Origin: Chitinophaga solisilvae
GTDB taxonomy: Bacteria; Bacteroidota; Bacteroidia; Chitinophagales; Chitinophagaceae
DNA length: 64,000 nucleotides
Assembly (NCBI RefSeq): GCF_009928525.1
Contig: NZ_JAABOK010000013.1
Location: 124,001 to 188,000 of the forward strand
Direction of reading: 5' to 3'
The translations under genes were made by a program, and so were the position numbers. Shown piece by piece: positions 17,833 through 26,196 of this stretch (its first letter is position 1; each line of letters begins with the position of its first letter). The notes below the pieces were generated by a model that had not been told where the DNA came from, searched no databases, and worked only from the letters and a program-made list of their open reading frames with translations.

Positions 17833-18988
17833 ACTTCTTCTTATACGTTGCCAGATAAATAACCAACGCTATCGTTATCAATGTAGTCCCCGCTATACAT
17901 ACGCCGTTCCATTTTGCAAAGGACCATACCCAGAGGCCAATTCCGGAACCCAGGGATGTACCGATAAAGCTGGCGGTTACAAATACCGTATTCAGGCGGT
18001 TACGCGCTTCCGGCAGCAACGCATAGATTCTTGTCTGGTTGGAAACGTGTATCCCCTGTAAACCCAGGTCTATCGCTATAATTCCAACGATGATACCGAT
18101 GATGTTAGCCTGGAAGACATAAAACAGGAAGTAACCAATGAACAAACAAATGATACCATACCCGATGGCTATACGCGGATTCTTTTTATCCGCAATACGG
18201 CCTATCAGCGGCGCCCCTAAAGCACCTGCGGCAGCGGCCAGCCCCATGAATCCGATTTGCTCGCTGGTATAGGAAAAAGGTTTGTCAGATAGCAGGAATA
18301 CCACAGTAGTCCAGAACATACCAAACATGCCGAAGCAGCAGGCATTGATGGCCGATGCTTCGCGCAGCATGGGCTGCTCTTTAATAAGTGTAAACAGGGA
18401 CTTCATCAGATCACCGTAAGTGCCGGCAAAGTGCGGCTGACTTCTGGGAAAAGAGATCATCATAATTAAAGCGAGTACCCCGCTGATACCGGCAGCTATC
18501 CAGAACATGGCGCGCCAGCCCAGGTGATGTCCAACCACGCCGCTCAGCGTACGTGACAGCAAAATACCTACCAGCAGCCCGCTCATAATGGTACCAATCA
18601 CTTTACCCCTGCTCGATGGATCTGTCAGATGTGCCGCCAGCGGAAGTATCAGCTGCGGAGATACAGAAGCGAACCCTATCAGCAAACCAGTTACTTTCAG
18701 CATAGTTACATTCTGTGAGAAACCGGCAGCCGTCAGCGCCAGCATGGCGATGAGCGTCATCACTATAATCTGGCTCTTACGCTCCAGTTTATCGCCCAAA
18801 GGTACACAGAAGAAAAGCCCTAATGCATAGCCTATCTGCGTAAAAAAAGTAATTTGTCCTGCATTGCTTTCCGATACGCCAAACTCTTCACTGATAAGTA
18901 CCAGCAAAGGCTGGCTATAATAGATATTGGCCACTATCAGCCCCGTACACAGGGCCATCATCATAATGTTCCATTTGCTTAACGCCAT
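17831..18988 (-). CDS. MFS transporter
   Basis: A 385-residue major facilitator with about 12 hydrophobic segments. The N-terminus shows the pattern of sugar or drug efflux MFS proteins (IYYSQPLLVLISEEFGVSES), and the motif-A-like loop PLGDKLERKSQ lies between segments 2 and 3. A second such loop, IGRIADKKNPR, marks the second half. Substrate unknown; proton-driven export of a small molecule is likely. It converges on pyk with only the palindrome between. It is divergent from the aldehyde dehydrogenase gene. Confidence 0.9.
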   Translation of the reverse strand: MALSKWNIMMMALCTGLIVANIYYSQPLLVLISEEFGVSESNAGQITFFTQIGYALGLFFCVPLGDKLERKSQIIVMTLIAMLALTAAGFSQNVTMLKVTGLLIGFASVSPQLILPLAAHLTDPSSRGKVIGTIMSGLLVGILLSRTLSGVVGHHLGWRAMFWIAAGISGVLALIMMISFPRSQPHFAGTYGDLMKSLFTLIKEQPMLREASAINACCFGMFGMFWTTVVFLLSDKPFSYTSEQIGFMGLAAAAGALGAPLIGRIADKKNPRIAIGYGIICLFIGYFLFYVFQANIIGIIVGIIAIDLGLQGIHVSNQTRIYALLPEARNRLNTVFVTASFIGTSLGSGIGLWVWSFAKWNGVCIAGTTLITIALVIYLATYKKK

Positions 18989-19101
18989 AAATCGTGCTGT
19001 TTTTCGTGCCGCAAAGATACATAAAGGAATGAGGAACAGCGTTTACTGAGAAAAGGGGAAATTTGTGATTATTTCATTGTCTGAGTTAAAAGGTAATTGC
19101 C

Positions 19102-20457
19102 ATGTTTACAAGTATTAATCCGTACACACAGAAGACGATAGCCACCTATGCGCCTCATACGCCAGCGGAAATAGAACACAAGTTGCTGACCGGCGAAAGA
19201 GCCTTCCGGCAACTGCTGGATACCACACTGGATCAGCGCCGTGAATGGATGATGCAGGTGGCAAAGTCATTGAAGGATAACGTCGCGGAACATGCTGCCC
19301 TTATCACTCAGGAGATGGGAAAAACATTGAAGGAAGCTAAGGCGGAAGTATTGAAATGCGCTACCTCTGCCGAATACTATGCAGAACATATTACGTCCAT
19401 GCTTCAGCCCAAGCCGGTTGAATCTGATGCTTATAAAAGCTATGTTTCCTATGAGCCGAAAGGTATCATTCTGGCCATTATGCCGTGGAACTTCCCCTAC
19501 TGGCAGGTCTTCCGCTTTGCCATTCCCAATATACTTGCAGGCAATACCGGGCTGCTCAAACACGCCAGCAATGTGAGCGGCTGCTCGCTGGCTATAGAAA
19601 AGGTTTTCATGGAATCAGGATTTCCGGCCGGCACTTTCCAGTCGCTGCTGATTTCTTCCAAAGATATTGCGCCCGTTATCGCAGATCCGCGCGTACAGGG
19701 CGTTACGCTTACCGGCAGTACGCCTGCCGGGAAAAGTGTAGCTGCGCTGGCAGGAAAATATATCAAGAAAACGGTGCTGGAACTCGGCGGCAGCGATCCT
19801 TTCATCGTTTTAAAAGATGCCGATCTGGAAGCGGCTGCCAGAACTGCCGTACAGGGCCGTATGCAGAATGCCGGCCAATCCTGTATTGCAGCCAAACGTT
19901 TCATCGTAGAAAAGGAAGTGGCGCCTGCCTTCACGGCCGAAGTACGCCGCATACTAGAAAACATGCAACAGGGAGATCCCACACTGGATACCACCAATAT
20001 GGGTCCTATGGCCCGTCCGGACCTGGCGGAAGAGCTGATGCAGCAACTGCAGGAAACACTGGCGCAAGGCGCCAGACTGGAGTTGGGCGGCACCCTGGAA
20101 GGCTGTAACTTTGCCCCCACTTTGCTGACAGGCGTTACCAGTGATATGACCGCCTTTAAACAGGAAACATTCGGTCCGCTCGCAGTCATCATCGAAGCTG
20201 CCAGCGAACTGGATGCCATCGCACTGGCCAATGAAACGGAATTCGGCCTCGGCGCAGCTCTCTGGACCAGCGATCTGGACAAGGCTGCCCGGCTCGCGAC
20301 CCTGATAGAAAGCGGCAACGTATTCATCAACGCCATGGTACGCTCTGATGCCCGCCTGCCCTTCGGCGGCGTAAAACAGTCCGGCTACGGCAGAGAACTA
20401 TCACTGGAAGGCACACACGAATTTTTGAATATCAAAACCGTGTACATCCAGCAATAA
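19102..20457 (+). CDS. aldehyde dehydrogenase (succinate-semialdehyde dehydrogenase type)
   Basis: A 451-residue ALDH. The cofactor region has IMPWNFPYWQVFR and LTGSTPAGKSVAA. The catalytic Glu lies in LELGGSDPF and the nucleophile in NAGQSCIAAKRF. The C-terminus has LPFGGVKQSGYGRELS. The sequence type is that of Sad/GabD-like succinate-semialdehyde dehydrogenases, with a shortened N-terminus as in YneI proteins; the true substrate is not provable from sequence. Monocistronic, divergent from the MFS gene and followed by an imperfect repeat region. Confidence 0.9.
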   Translation: MFTSINPYTQKTIATYAPHTPAEIEHKLLTGERAFRQLLDTTLDQRREWMMQVAKSLKDNVAEHAALITQEMGKTLKEAKAEVLKCATSAEYYAEHITSMLQPKPVESDAYKSYVSYEPKGIILAIMPWNFPYWQVFRFAIPNILAGNTGLLKHASNVSGCSLAIEKVFMESGFPAGTFQSLLISSKDIAPVIADPRVQGVTLTGSTPAGKSVAALAGKYIKKTVLELGGSDPFIVLKDADLEAAARTAVQGRMQNAGQSCIAAKRFIVEKEVAPAFTAEVRRILENMQQGDPTLDTTNMGPMARPDLAEELMQQLQETLAQGARLELGGTLEGCNFAPTLLTGVTSDMTAFKQETFGPLAVIIEAASELDAIALANETEFGLGAALWTSDLDKAARLATLIESGNVFINAMVRSDARLPFGGVKQSGYGRELSLEGTHEFLNIKTVYIQQ

Positions 20458-20460
20458 AGA

Positions 20461-20612
20461 TTTACGGATTTTTTTATTTTTTTATTTGAGATTTGAATGC
20501 AGCGTAGTACACATTTTCCTCCGCCAGATTTTAAATTCCAAAATCAAAAAATCCGAAAATTTCAAAATTGGCTATCAAATAGCAAAATAAAAAAATAAAC
20601 AAATAACAAAAT
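20461..20612. repeat. degenerate palindromic region (family D/C mosaic)
   Basis: Directly after the ALDH stop, TTTACGGATTTT and a TTTTATTTGAGATTT unit are followed by A-rich reverse counterparts (AAAAAATCCGAAAAT near 20546 and AAATAAACAAATAAC near 20593). Pairing is poor and interrupted. It fills the space up to coaA. I read it as a decayed or composite copy of the family C palindromes; the TTTACGGATTTT unit also occurs at 8998. Confidence 0.5.
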
Positions 20613-20617
20613 AGTTA

Positions 20618-21574
20618 ATGACTACCTCGCTTAAACGAGACCGCTACACTCCCTATATCAGCTTCTCCCGTCAGGAATGGGCAGAGAGAAGCGGAGATGC
20701 GCTGCTGCAGCTGCAGGACTATGACCTGGAGCAACTGCATGGCATGAATGAACCACTTACCCAGGAGGAAATCACCCAGGTATATCTGCCGCTGGCACAT
20801 CTGCTGAACCTGTATGTAAAATCATCCCAGCAGCTGCATACAGCTACCAGTAGTTTCCTGGGCAGCCAGACGTTGAAAGTGCCTTATATCATCGGTATCG
20901 CAGGAAGCGTGGCCGTAGGCAAAAGCACCACCGCCAGAGTATTGCAGAAACTGCTGCAAGCCTGGCCCGATCATCCCCGGGTAGACCTGGTTACCACAGA
21001 TGGATTCCTGTATCCCAACAAAACCCTGGAAGCCAACAATATCATGAACAGGAAAGGCTTCCCGGAAAGCTATGATATCAAAAGGCTGGTCCATTTTCTG
21101 GCTGATGTGAAATCAGGTAAAGAACGTGTGGCTGCGCCATTATATTCCCACCTGGAATACGATGTGCTGCCCGGCCAGCTGCAATGGATAGAACAACCGG
21201 ACGTCGTGATTGTAGAAGGCGTAAACGTATTACAGGTACGCCCCCGGCAACAGCAGAAAGATCCGGCTGTATTCGTATCCGACTTCTTCGATTTTTCCAT
21301 TTATGTAGATGCCTCGGAAAAAGATATACGCAAGTGGTACATCTCCCGCTTCGAATCCCTGCGCGCTACCGCCTTCCAGAACCCGGACTCCTTCTTCCAC
21401 CGCTATGCACACCTCTCGGATACTGCTACCGTGGAACTGGCCACTCAGATCTGGAACGATATCAACAAACCCAATCTCGAACAGAATATTGCGCCTACAC
21501 GTTACCGTGCCAGCCTTATCCTGGAGAAAGGACACCACCATTTTGTGCAGTCTATAAAATTGCGTAAAACGTAA
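20618..21574 (+). CDS. coaA: type I pantothenate kinase
   Basis: A 318-residue CoaA. The P-loop is GIAGSVAVGKSTTARVLQ (about residues 92-109), followed by VDLVTTDGFLYPN, MNRKGFPESYD and VIVEGVNVLQ, all typical of the prokaryotic type I enzyme. It phosphorylates pantothenate, the first and regulated step of CoA synthesis. Length equals that of the E. coli enzyme. A Crp-type regulator gene starts on the base after its stop codon, so the pair is translationally close. Confidence 0.96.
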   Translation: MTTSLKRDRYTPYISFSRQEWAERSGDALLQLQDYDLEQLHGMNEPLTQEEITQVYLPLAHLLNLYVKSSQQLHTATSSFLGSQTLKVPYIIGIAGSVAVGKSTTARVLQKLLQAWPDHPRVDLVTTDGFLYPNKTLEANNIMNRKGFPESYDIKRLVHFLADVKSGKERVAAPLYSHLEYDVLPGQLQWIEQPDVVIVEGVNVLQVRPRQQQKDPAVFVSDFFDFSIYVDASEKDIRKWYISRFESLRATAFQNPDSFFHRYAHLSDTATVELATQIWNDINKPNLEQNIAPTRYRASLILEKGHHHFVQSIKLRKT

Positions 21575-22159
21575 ATGTATAATATCGATACGCTGAAACA
21601 GGCACTGACAGACATTCTGCAGGATGATAATGACGGCTGGCCGTTGTTTAAAGACATCCTGCAGGATGTTTCTTTCCAGACAGGCGACTACCTCTCTCCT
21701 GCCGGAAAAAATGCTTCCGCCATCTACTACCTCACCGGTGGTATTGTCCGGGCATTCACCCTGCACGATGGCAAAGACATCTGCATGGACTTCGCCTTCC
21801 CCGGCATGTTCACCTGCTCCTACGCTTCCTTTATTACCCAGACACCTGCCATTGTCAGCCTGGAAGCCGTTACTCCGGTTACCGGCTATGCCTTCCATTA
21901 CGAAAATCTGCAGGACCTCTACCGCCGTTCCCATACCTGCGAAAAGGCAGGTAGGCTCATAGCGGAACAACAGTACCTCCGTAAATACCAGCGGGAACTG
22001 GATTTCCTGCAGCTATCCGCACAGGAACGTTACCTGCAGCTTCTCCGGCAACACCCGGAAGTAGTGCAGCACATCCCCATCAAACAGATTGCCTCCTACC
22101 TGGGTATTGAACCTCAAAGCCTCAGCCGCATCAGAAAAAATATCCGCCAGGCCCGCTGA
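21575..22159 (+). CDS. Crp/Fnr-family transcriptional regulator
   Basis: A 194-residue protein with a cyclic-nucleotide-binding-like beta roll (about 20-110: GDYLSPAGKNASAIYYLTGG, then DICMDFAFPGMFT). A C-terminal winged helix follows, whose recognition helix region is PIKQIASYLGIEPQSLSRIR. The phosphate-binding cassette residues for cAMP are not evident, so the ligand is unknown. Such small Crp-like proteins are common next to metabolic genes in Bacteroidota. Its ATG follows the coaA TAA with no spacer, implying an operon. The DoxX-like gene 63 bp downstream may be a target or a third member. Confidence 0.87.
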   Translation: MYNIDTLKQALTDILQDDNDGWPLFKDILQDVSFQTGDYLSPAGKNASAIYYLTGGIVRAFTLHDGKDICMDFAFPGMFTCSYASFITQTPAIVSLEAVTPVTGYAFHYENLQDLYRRSHTCEKAGRLIAEQQYLRKYQRELDFLQLSAQERYLQLLRQHPEVVQHIPIKQIASYLGIEPQSLSRIRKNIRQAR

Positions 22160-22222
22160 CATTAAGTAACATTTGTTATCGGTCACCACAACAGCAATCC
22201 TGATCTTTACAAAAAAAACAAT

Positions 22223-22681
22223 ATGGCCTTCTTATCAGGATTACTCAGCATCGGATGTATACTATATCTCACCGGCATATTATTCCGCATTCCCGTACTG
22301 CAAAATCTGCATACAGATGCCCGTATAGCCGCTGCCGTTATGTTCATCTTAATCGGCTTCTTTCACCTGGCCAAACCGGAAAAGCTCACCTATATGATTG
22401 ATGGTATGCTGCCGTTCGCACAGGCACTGGTGATTATCACAGGCGTCCTGGAAGTGCTGCTGGGAATATGTTTACTGATACCCTCCCTGCAGGTCCCCGC
22501 TGCCTGGGCACTTATCATACTGCTCATTCTCATGTTCCCGGCCAATATCAGAGTAGCCGTATTACATCTTCCCGCCCCCGGCGGTCTTCCCGCCCAGGCA
22601 TGGTATACCTGGAGCAGACTGCTGTTCCAACCGGTATATATCTGGTGGATATGGTGGGCGGTTATAAAAATTATAAATTAA
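22223..22681 (+). CDS. DoxX-like membrane protein
   Basis: A 152-residue protein with about four membrane segments and the DoxX-like pattern FILIGFFHLAKPEKL ... LVIITGVLEVLLGICLL ... LILMFPANIRVAV. Function is not defined for this subgroup. It follows the Crp-like gene by 63 bp. The TAA stop lies inside the left arm of a family B palindrome, so the last codons (ending IKIIN) are formed by repeat sequence. Confidence 0.8.
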   Translation: MAFLSGLLSIGCILYLTGILFRIPVLQNLHTDARIAAAVMFILIGFFHLAKPEKLTYMIDGMLPFAQALVIITGVLEVLLGICLLIPSLQVPAAWALIILLILMFPANIRVAVLHLPAPGGLPAQAWYTWSRLLFQPVYIWWIWWAVIKIIN

Positions 22682-22787
22682 GAATTATGAATGATGAGTT
22701 AGGGCGAAGATTTAAATGAAGAACAAATTTTGTTACTCGCTTAAATCTTCGCCCTAACTCATCATTCATAATTCTTAATTCTTAATT
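22669..22787. repeat. long palindromic intergenic element, family B, copy 1
   Basis: Left arm about 22669-22715 and right arm 22741-22787 pair over 40 nt perfectly in the inner part, with one mismatched heptamer outside. Arms are built of ATTATGA and ATTAAGA heptamers, then ATGATGAG, then the core GGGCGAAGATTTAA. The core CGAAGAT is shared with family A. The left edge overlaps the TAA of the DoxX-like gene. Eight bases beyond the right edge lies a TATCTTTG promoter box. Confidence 0.9.
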
Positions 22788-22794
22788 CTCCTTA

Positions 22795-22802
22795 TATCTT
22801 TG
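22795..22802 (+). promoter_or_regulatory. candidate -7 box (TATCTTTG) for the MBL-fold gene
   Basis: TATCTTTG fits TAnnTTTG and lies 18 bp upstream of the ATG at 22821. The -33 region would fall inside the right arm of the family B palindrome. The argS promoter at 58693 has the same arrangement. Confidence 0.55.
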
Positions 22803-22820
22803 TGACTTAACCCAATAACT

Positions 22821-23576
22821 ATGCATATTCATTTTCTTCGTCACGCCACCATGGTTGTAACAGTACACAACAAAAAAATACTGGTGGATCCTATGCTGGG
22901 CGCAAAAGACAGTATTATTCCCATTCCTAATACCGCTAACAGCATCCGTAATCCGATGACGGAATTACAGTTGTCTGCAGATGAGCTGGCGGTGCTTATT
23001 AACTCACTGGATGCGGTGCTGGTGACGCATACACATCGCGACCATTGGGATGCGGCGGCAGAAGAGTTGCTTCCTCGTCATCTGCCATTGATATGCCAGC
23101 CCCCTGATGCGGAGAAATTCAGTGCGCTGGGATTTACACAGGTAATTCCGGTTGCTGATGAATACATCTGGGAAGGCATTGAGATATTCCGTACAGACGG
23201 ACAGCATGGTACAGGTGAAATCGGCAAGCTGATGGCGCCGGTATCCGGCTTTGTACTGAAAGATGCACAGCAGCGTTTATACATTGCCGGAGATACTATC
23301 TGGTGCGAAGAAGTACAGGCAGCACTGGATACCTATCAACCTGAATATACCATAGTGAATGCAGGAGCTGCCCAGTTCCTCACCGGCGATCCTATTACCA
23401 TGACAGCCGATGATGTATTCCGTGTAATACGTCATCCCGCACAAACAAAGGTTATTGCCGTACATATGGATACCATCAACCATTGCTCCCTTACCCGCAC
23501 CGCTCTCGCAGCAGCCTTAGCAGCCGAATCCCTTTCATGTATCATTCCACAGGACAACCACACGATTATTATTTGA
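22821..23576 (+). CDS. MBL-fold metal-dependent hydrolase (UlaG-like)
   Basis: A 251-residue metallo-beta-lactamase-fold protein. The metal motif HxHxDH is VTHTHRDHWD (about 71-80), and further ligands are likely in DGQHGTGEIG, IAGDTIWCEE and VHMDTINHC. The N-terminal MHIHFLRHATMVV resembles the UlaG/UPF0173 class, which includes lactonases and phosphodiesterases. Substrate unknown. The TGA stop is the first part of the TTATTTGAGATTT arm of a family C palindrome. Confidence 0.87.
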   Translation: MHIHFLRHATMVVTVHNKKILVDPMLGAKDSIIPIPNTANSIRNPMTELQLSADELAVLINSLDAVLVTHTHRDHWDAAAEELLPRHLPLICQPPDAEKFSALGFTQVIPVADEYIWEGIEIFRTDGQHGTGEIGKLMAPVSGFVLKDAQQRLYIAGDTIWCEEVQAALDTYQPEYTIVNAGAAQFLTGDPITMTADDVFRVIRHPAQTKVIAVHMDTINHCSLTRTALAAALAAESLSCIIPQDNHTIII

Positions 23577-23707
23577 GATTTATTTATTTGAGATTTATTT
23601 ATTTGAGATTTTGTATCTAATCCAGATTTTCTTTTGTACTTGTAAGCCCAACGGAAAATCCGGATTAGATACAAAATCTCAAATAAACAAATCTCAAATA
23701 AATAAAT
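23571..23707. repeat. long palindromic intergenic element, family C, copy 2
   Basis: Left arm 23571-23632 and right arm 23654-23707 pair around a loop holding TTGTACTTGTAAG (23634-23646). The left arm has three tandem ATTTGAGATTTATTT-like units, the right arm two. The inner stem (GTATCTAATCC / GGATTAGATAC) is perfect, then extends past a one-base mismatch (GATTTTC / GAAAATC). It lies between the convergent MBL and tssD genes, and its edge includes the MBL stop codon. A solo family A piece, CATTCGTAATT, lies just beyond at 23713-23723. Confidence 0.9.
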
Positions 23708-23730
23708 CCCCGCATTCGTAATTAAAAAAG

Positions 23731-23760
23731 AAAAGGGCTGCTAATACAAGCAGCCCTTTT
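23731..23760 (-). terminator. Rho-independent terminator of tssD
   Basis: A perfect 11-bp stem AAAAGGGCTGC / GCAGCCCTTTT with an 8-nt loop lies 22 bp after the tssD stop and is followed on the minus strand by TTTTCTTTTTT. Confidence 0.88.
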
Positions 23761-23782
23761 CATCAATAATGTCTGGGGAAGA

Positions 23783-24169
23783 TTAAACCCATTCATTAAC
23801 ATGTTTGCCATTGCCCATGCTAATTTCACGGGCTGAAATAGTGCAGGTGATTACCATCGGATTTTTGTTTTCATAGTCAAAAGACTCTTCAAACTTAACC
23901 AGGTAACCTTCTTCGAATTTTAATTCTTTCAGTTTGGCGTCAGTATCTCTTTTGTAGAAAGTGATGGTACCGCTTTTTCTTTCGAAATTGTTGACCATCC
24001 ATTCAAAGAGATCCGTTTTACCGGTTGACTCAACTGTTAATTTGATGCGTCCGCCACGGGTGATGGCTGATGGGCGGCCTGTTGCATCTGTTTCCTGACT
24101 GAGGTCGTAAGCCACGTGCTGTACATTGTACTTTTCACCGGCTACTTCAAGAACTGATTTGAAGGACAT
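23783..24169 (-). CDS. tssD: T6SS tube protein TssD (Hcp), main copy
   Basis: A 128-residue Bacteroidota-type Hcp (TssD). It begins MSFKSVLEVAGEKYNVQH and has the family run RGGRIKLTVESTGKTDLFEW and NPMVITCTISAREI. Hexameric rings of it stack into the tube that the sheath expels, and effectors can ride in the ring lumen. It has its own well-formed promoter and terminator, fitting its need in high amount. A second, diverged copy sits at 38824. It is last in the tssG-tssN-tssK-tssO-tssD direction. Confidence 0.95.
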   Translation of the reverse strand: MSFKSVLEVAGEKYNVQHVAYDLSQETDATGRPSAITRGGRIKLTVESTGKTDLFEWMVNNFERKSGTITFYKRDTDAKLKELKFEEGYLVKFEESFDYENKNPMVITCTISAREISMGNGKHVNEWV

Positions 24170-24235
24170 GATGGGTTAAATTTTTAAGGTTACAATAAAG
24201 AAAAATACCTATTAATAAGGAAAAAGTATGAACCT

Positions 24236-24266
24236 CAAATATAAGCGGAAATCCCTGCCTAGTCAA
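24236..24266 (-). promoter_or_regulatory. promoter of tssD (-33 TTG, -7 TATATTTG)
   Basis: On the minus strand TTG (24264-24266) and TATATTTG (24236-24243) are 20 nt apart, matching the Bacteroidota housekeeping promoter. The leader to the tssD ATG is about 60 nt. This is the best promoter seen in the window. Confidence 0.65.
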
Positions 24267-24348
24267 GAATCCTAACCAGTTTTTTGGAGCTTTAACAAAT
24301 AAAATATTTTCTGATATTTAAGACTATAATACCCTGCAGCCGCAGTAT

Positions 24349-24876
24349 TCACCGGCCACCGCGACTATTCAGCAGCAACATCTGTCTGCAGTTATCAAGA
24401 TCCCTGCTTTTACTTTCGAGCTTGCTATTCAGGTCCATAACCTGCTCTTTCAGTCCGGCTATACTCTGCTGCGCGTTCTGTAATTCCCGCAGCTGCTGCT
24501 TGGTTTGCTGCAGTGACAGGCAATTCTGTACTATATTATCATACAGGGCATAATGTGTTACCACATCTTTCGGAATAGAATTCCGCATATCCGCGAGTGA
24601 GGCAGCAATGACCTGATCCATGTAATTGGCATTCTGATTGGGCAGGTTAATGGAATCCAGGTTATGCTTTACCTTGTCCAGCTTCTGCACAAATTCCGCC
24701 TGAAAAGCCTGCTCCTGACGGAAAGTATTCAATTCCTTACGCAGGGATGCATTCTCGCGCACCGGTACCTGGTAATTAAAAAATATTGCCAACACAAACA
24801 GTGCAACAGTGATAATAAAAAATAACAGGAACCACATAAAGGATATATTTCTCTCCTGTCTGTTCAGTACTTGCAT
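24349..24876 (-). CDS. tssO: T6SS inner-membrane protein TssO
   Basis: A 175-residue protein with a short cytoplasmic N-terminus (MQVLNRQERNISFMWF), one membrane segment (about 13-35, FLLFFIITVALFVLAIFF) and a long periplasmic coiled coil ending in LNSKLESKSRDLDNCRQMLL. This is the layout of TssO, one of the proteins that replace TssL/M/J in Bacteroidota T6SS. I chose the ATG at 24876, since upstream codons to 24975 look non-coding. It lies 133 bp after tssK and 179 bp before tssD. Confidence 0.85.
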   Translation of the reverse strand: MQVLNRQERNISFMWFLLFFIITVALFVLAIFFNYQVPVRENASLRKELNTFRQEQAFQAEFVQKLDKVKHNLDSINLPNQNANYMDQVIAASLADMRNSIPKDVVTHYALYDNIVQNCLSLQQTKQQLRELQNAQQSIAGLKEQVMDLNSKLESKSRDLDNCRQMLLLNSRGGR

Positions 24877-25009
24877 AGAAAAGTTGATTTTATCAATTCG
24901 GTGATAGGTGTGGATGGCGCTGTAACCAGCTATTAGTGCCGCTTCCGGAAGTTTACAACTACCCATTATTAACAAGCCGGAAGCTGAACACTAAAAAATG
25001 TATGTATAC

Positions 25010-26185
25010 TCAGTCCGTAAAAAACCAGCGTTTGGTTTTATGCTTCCGCAGGTATTCTGCGTCTTCCTGAGATTCTTCTTTTACAAAAATGTTGCTGTCC
25101 TGTTTGCGGCCGATATAGTCCAGTCTGCTCAGGCTTTCAAACAGTTTACTCACTGCGCGTACAAACGGGATCATGGGTTGCAGGCATTCGCGTATATCCA
25201 GGTGTTTGTACCGGATATTGGCGCAGTTGATCATCAGGTTCTCCAGCTCCCCCTGCCGTAGTTCACACCATTCAGACAGGTAATTGAGCAGCTCTTCCTT
25301 GCCTGCTCCGGCGCGCAGGTCAATAGCGTTCTTCATGGTACGGGCCAGTCCGGCAATAACCTCCAGCATAAATGCCGGCGGCTGGCTGAGTGACAGCCAG
25401 CGGAACTGTGTGATGCGCGTACCGAGGAACTGCACCATTTTTTCTGTGATATACAATACTACCATCGCCAGGTCATTATTCTGGTTACGTCCGTAAATTT
25501 TCTGTACGATATGCACGCCGAAAATTTCCATCTGTCCCAGGAACTGATCCAGCTCATGATGCAGGTCTATCAGCGCAGGATGTGCGCTGGTGATACTGCA
25601 TGGCGGGATATAATCATCTTCCAGCTGCGCGCGTCCGTCGGCCACCACAATTTTCCCCAGCACCATCTGGTAGCTGCCCAGCTGCCCCTGCGGCAGCTGC
25701 GAGGCGGGTGTTACGTAAAGGCTGTATTCCGGGGTAGCGTAAGGCAGCCGCGGCGGTTCTTCTTCCAATAATGGTTCGCCGCTGGGCTGACGGTTAAACG
25801 GATTCACCTGAATCAAAATATAATAGGTATTTTCCGTATGCGCAGGATCCCAGGTATAGGTCGCTTCCGGGAAGGTGGTAGCATACTTCAGGGAGTGAAC
25901 GGTATGCTCCGGTATCTCTATACGGCCGCCGCCGGGAGTGACGGCGCGGCATTCCGTCAGTTTTATTTTCCACTGATGCTGGTTGTCGCTGACGAACCAG
26001 CAACGCAATGACTCCTTATTTTCTGATTTGGGTGTTAACAGGCCATAGTTCAGCGCATTCAGACCGGTGCTGATGCCATCCCTGATCTGATCCAGCAGGG
26101 CATTTTCGGTATCAATGAAATGCTGCTTCTTTATCTTCATCCCGTCTACCCAGTTAACAGGAAAATGTTTGAGCGGCTCTGCCAT
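25010..26185 (-). CDS. tssK: T6SS baseplate protein TssK
   Basis: A 391-residue TssK. The N-terminus shows the family opening VNWVDGMKIKKQHFIDTEN, matching the W-x-E/D-G-M ... Q-H-F pattern; the middle is a beta shell domain and the last third is helical (head region, ELRQGELENLMINCANIRYK). TssK trimers link the TssF/G/E wedge of the baseplate to the membrane complex. It lies 11 bp downstream of tssN in the same operon. Confidence 0.93.
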   Translation of the reverse strand: MAEPLKHFPVNWVDGMKIKKQHFIDTENALLDQIRDGISTGLNALNYGLLTPKSENKESLRCWFVSDNQHQWKIKLTECRAVTPGGGRIEIPEHTVHSLKYATTFPEATYTWDPAHTENTYYILIQVNPFNRQPSGEPLLEEEPPRLPYATPEYSLYVTPASQLPQGQLGSYQMVLGKIVVADGRAQLEDDYIPPCSITSAHPALIDLHHELDQFLGQMEIFGVHIVQKIYGRNQNNDLAMVVLYITEKMVQFLGTRITQFRWLSLSQPPAFMLEVIAGLARTMKNAIDLRAGAGKEELLNYLSEWCELRQGELENLMINCANIRYKHLDIRECLQPMIPFVRAVSKLFESLSRLDYIGRKQDSNIFVKEESQEDAEYLRKHKTKRWFFTD

Positions 26186-26196
26186 AATAAATACGT

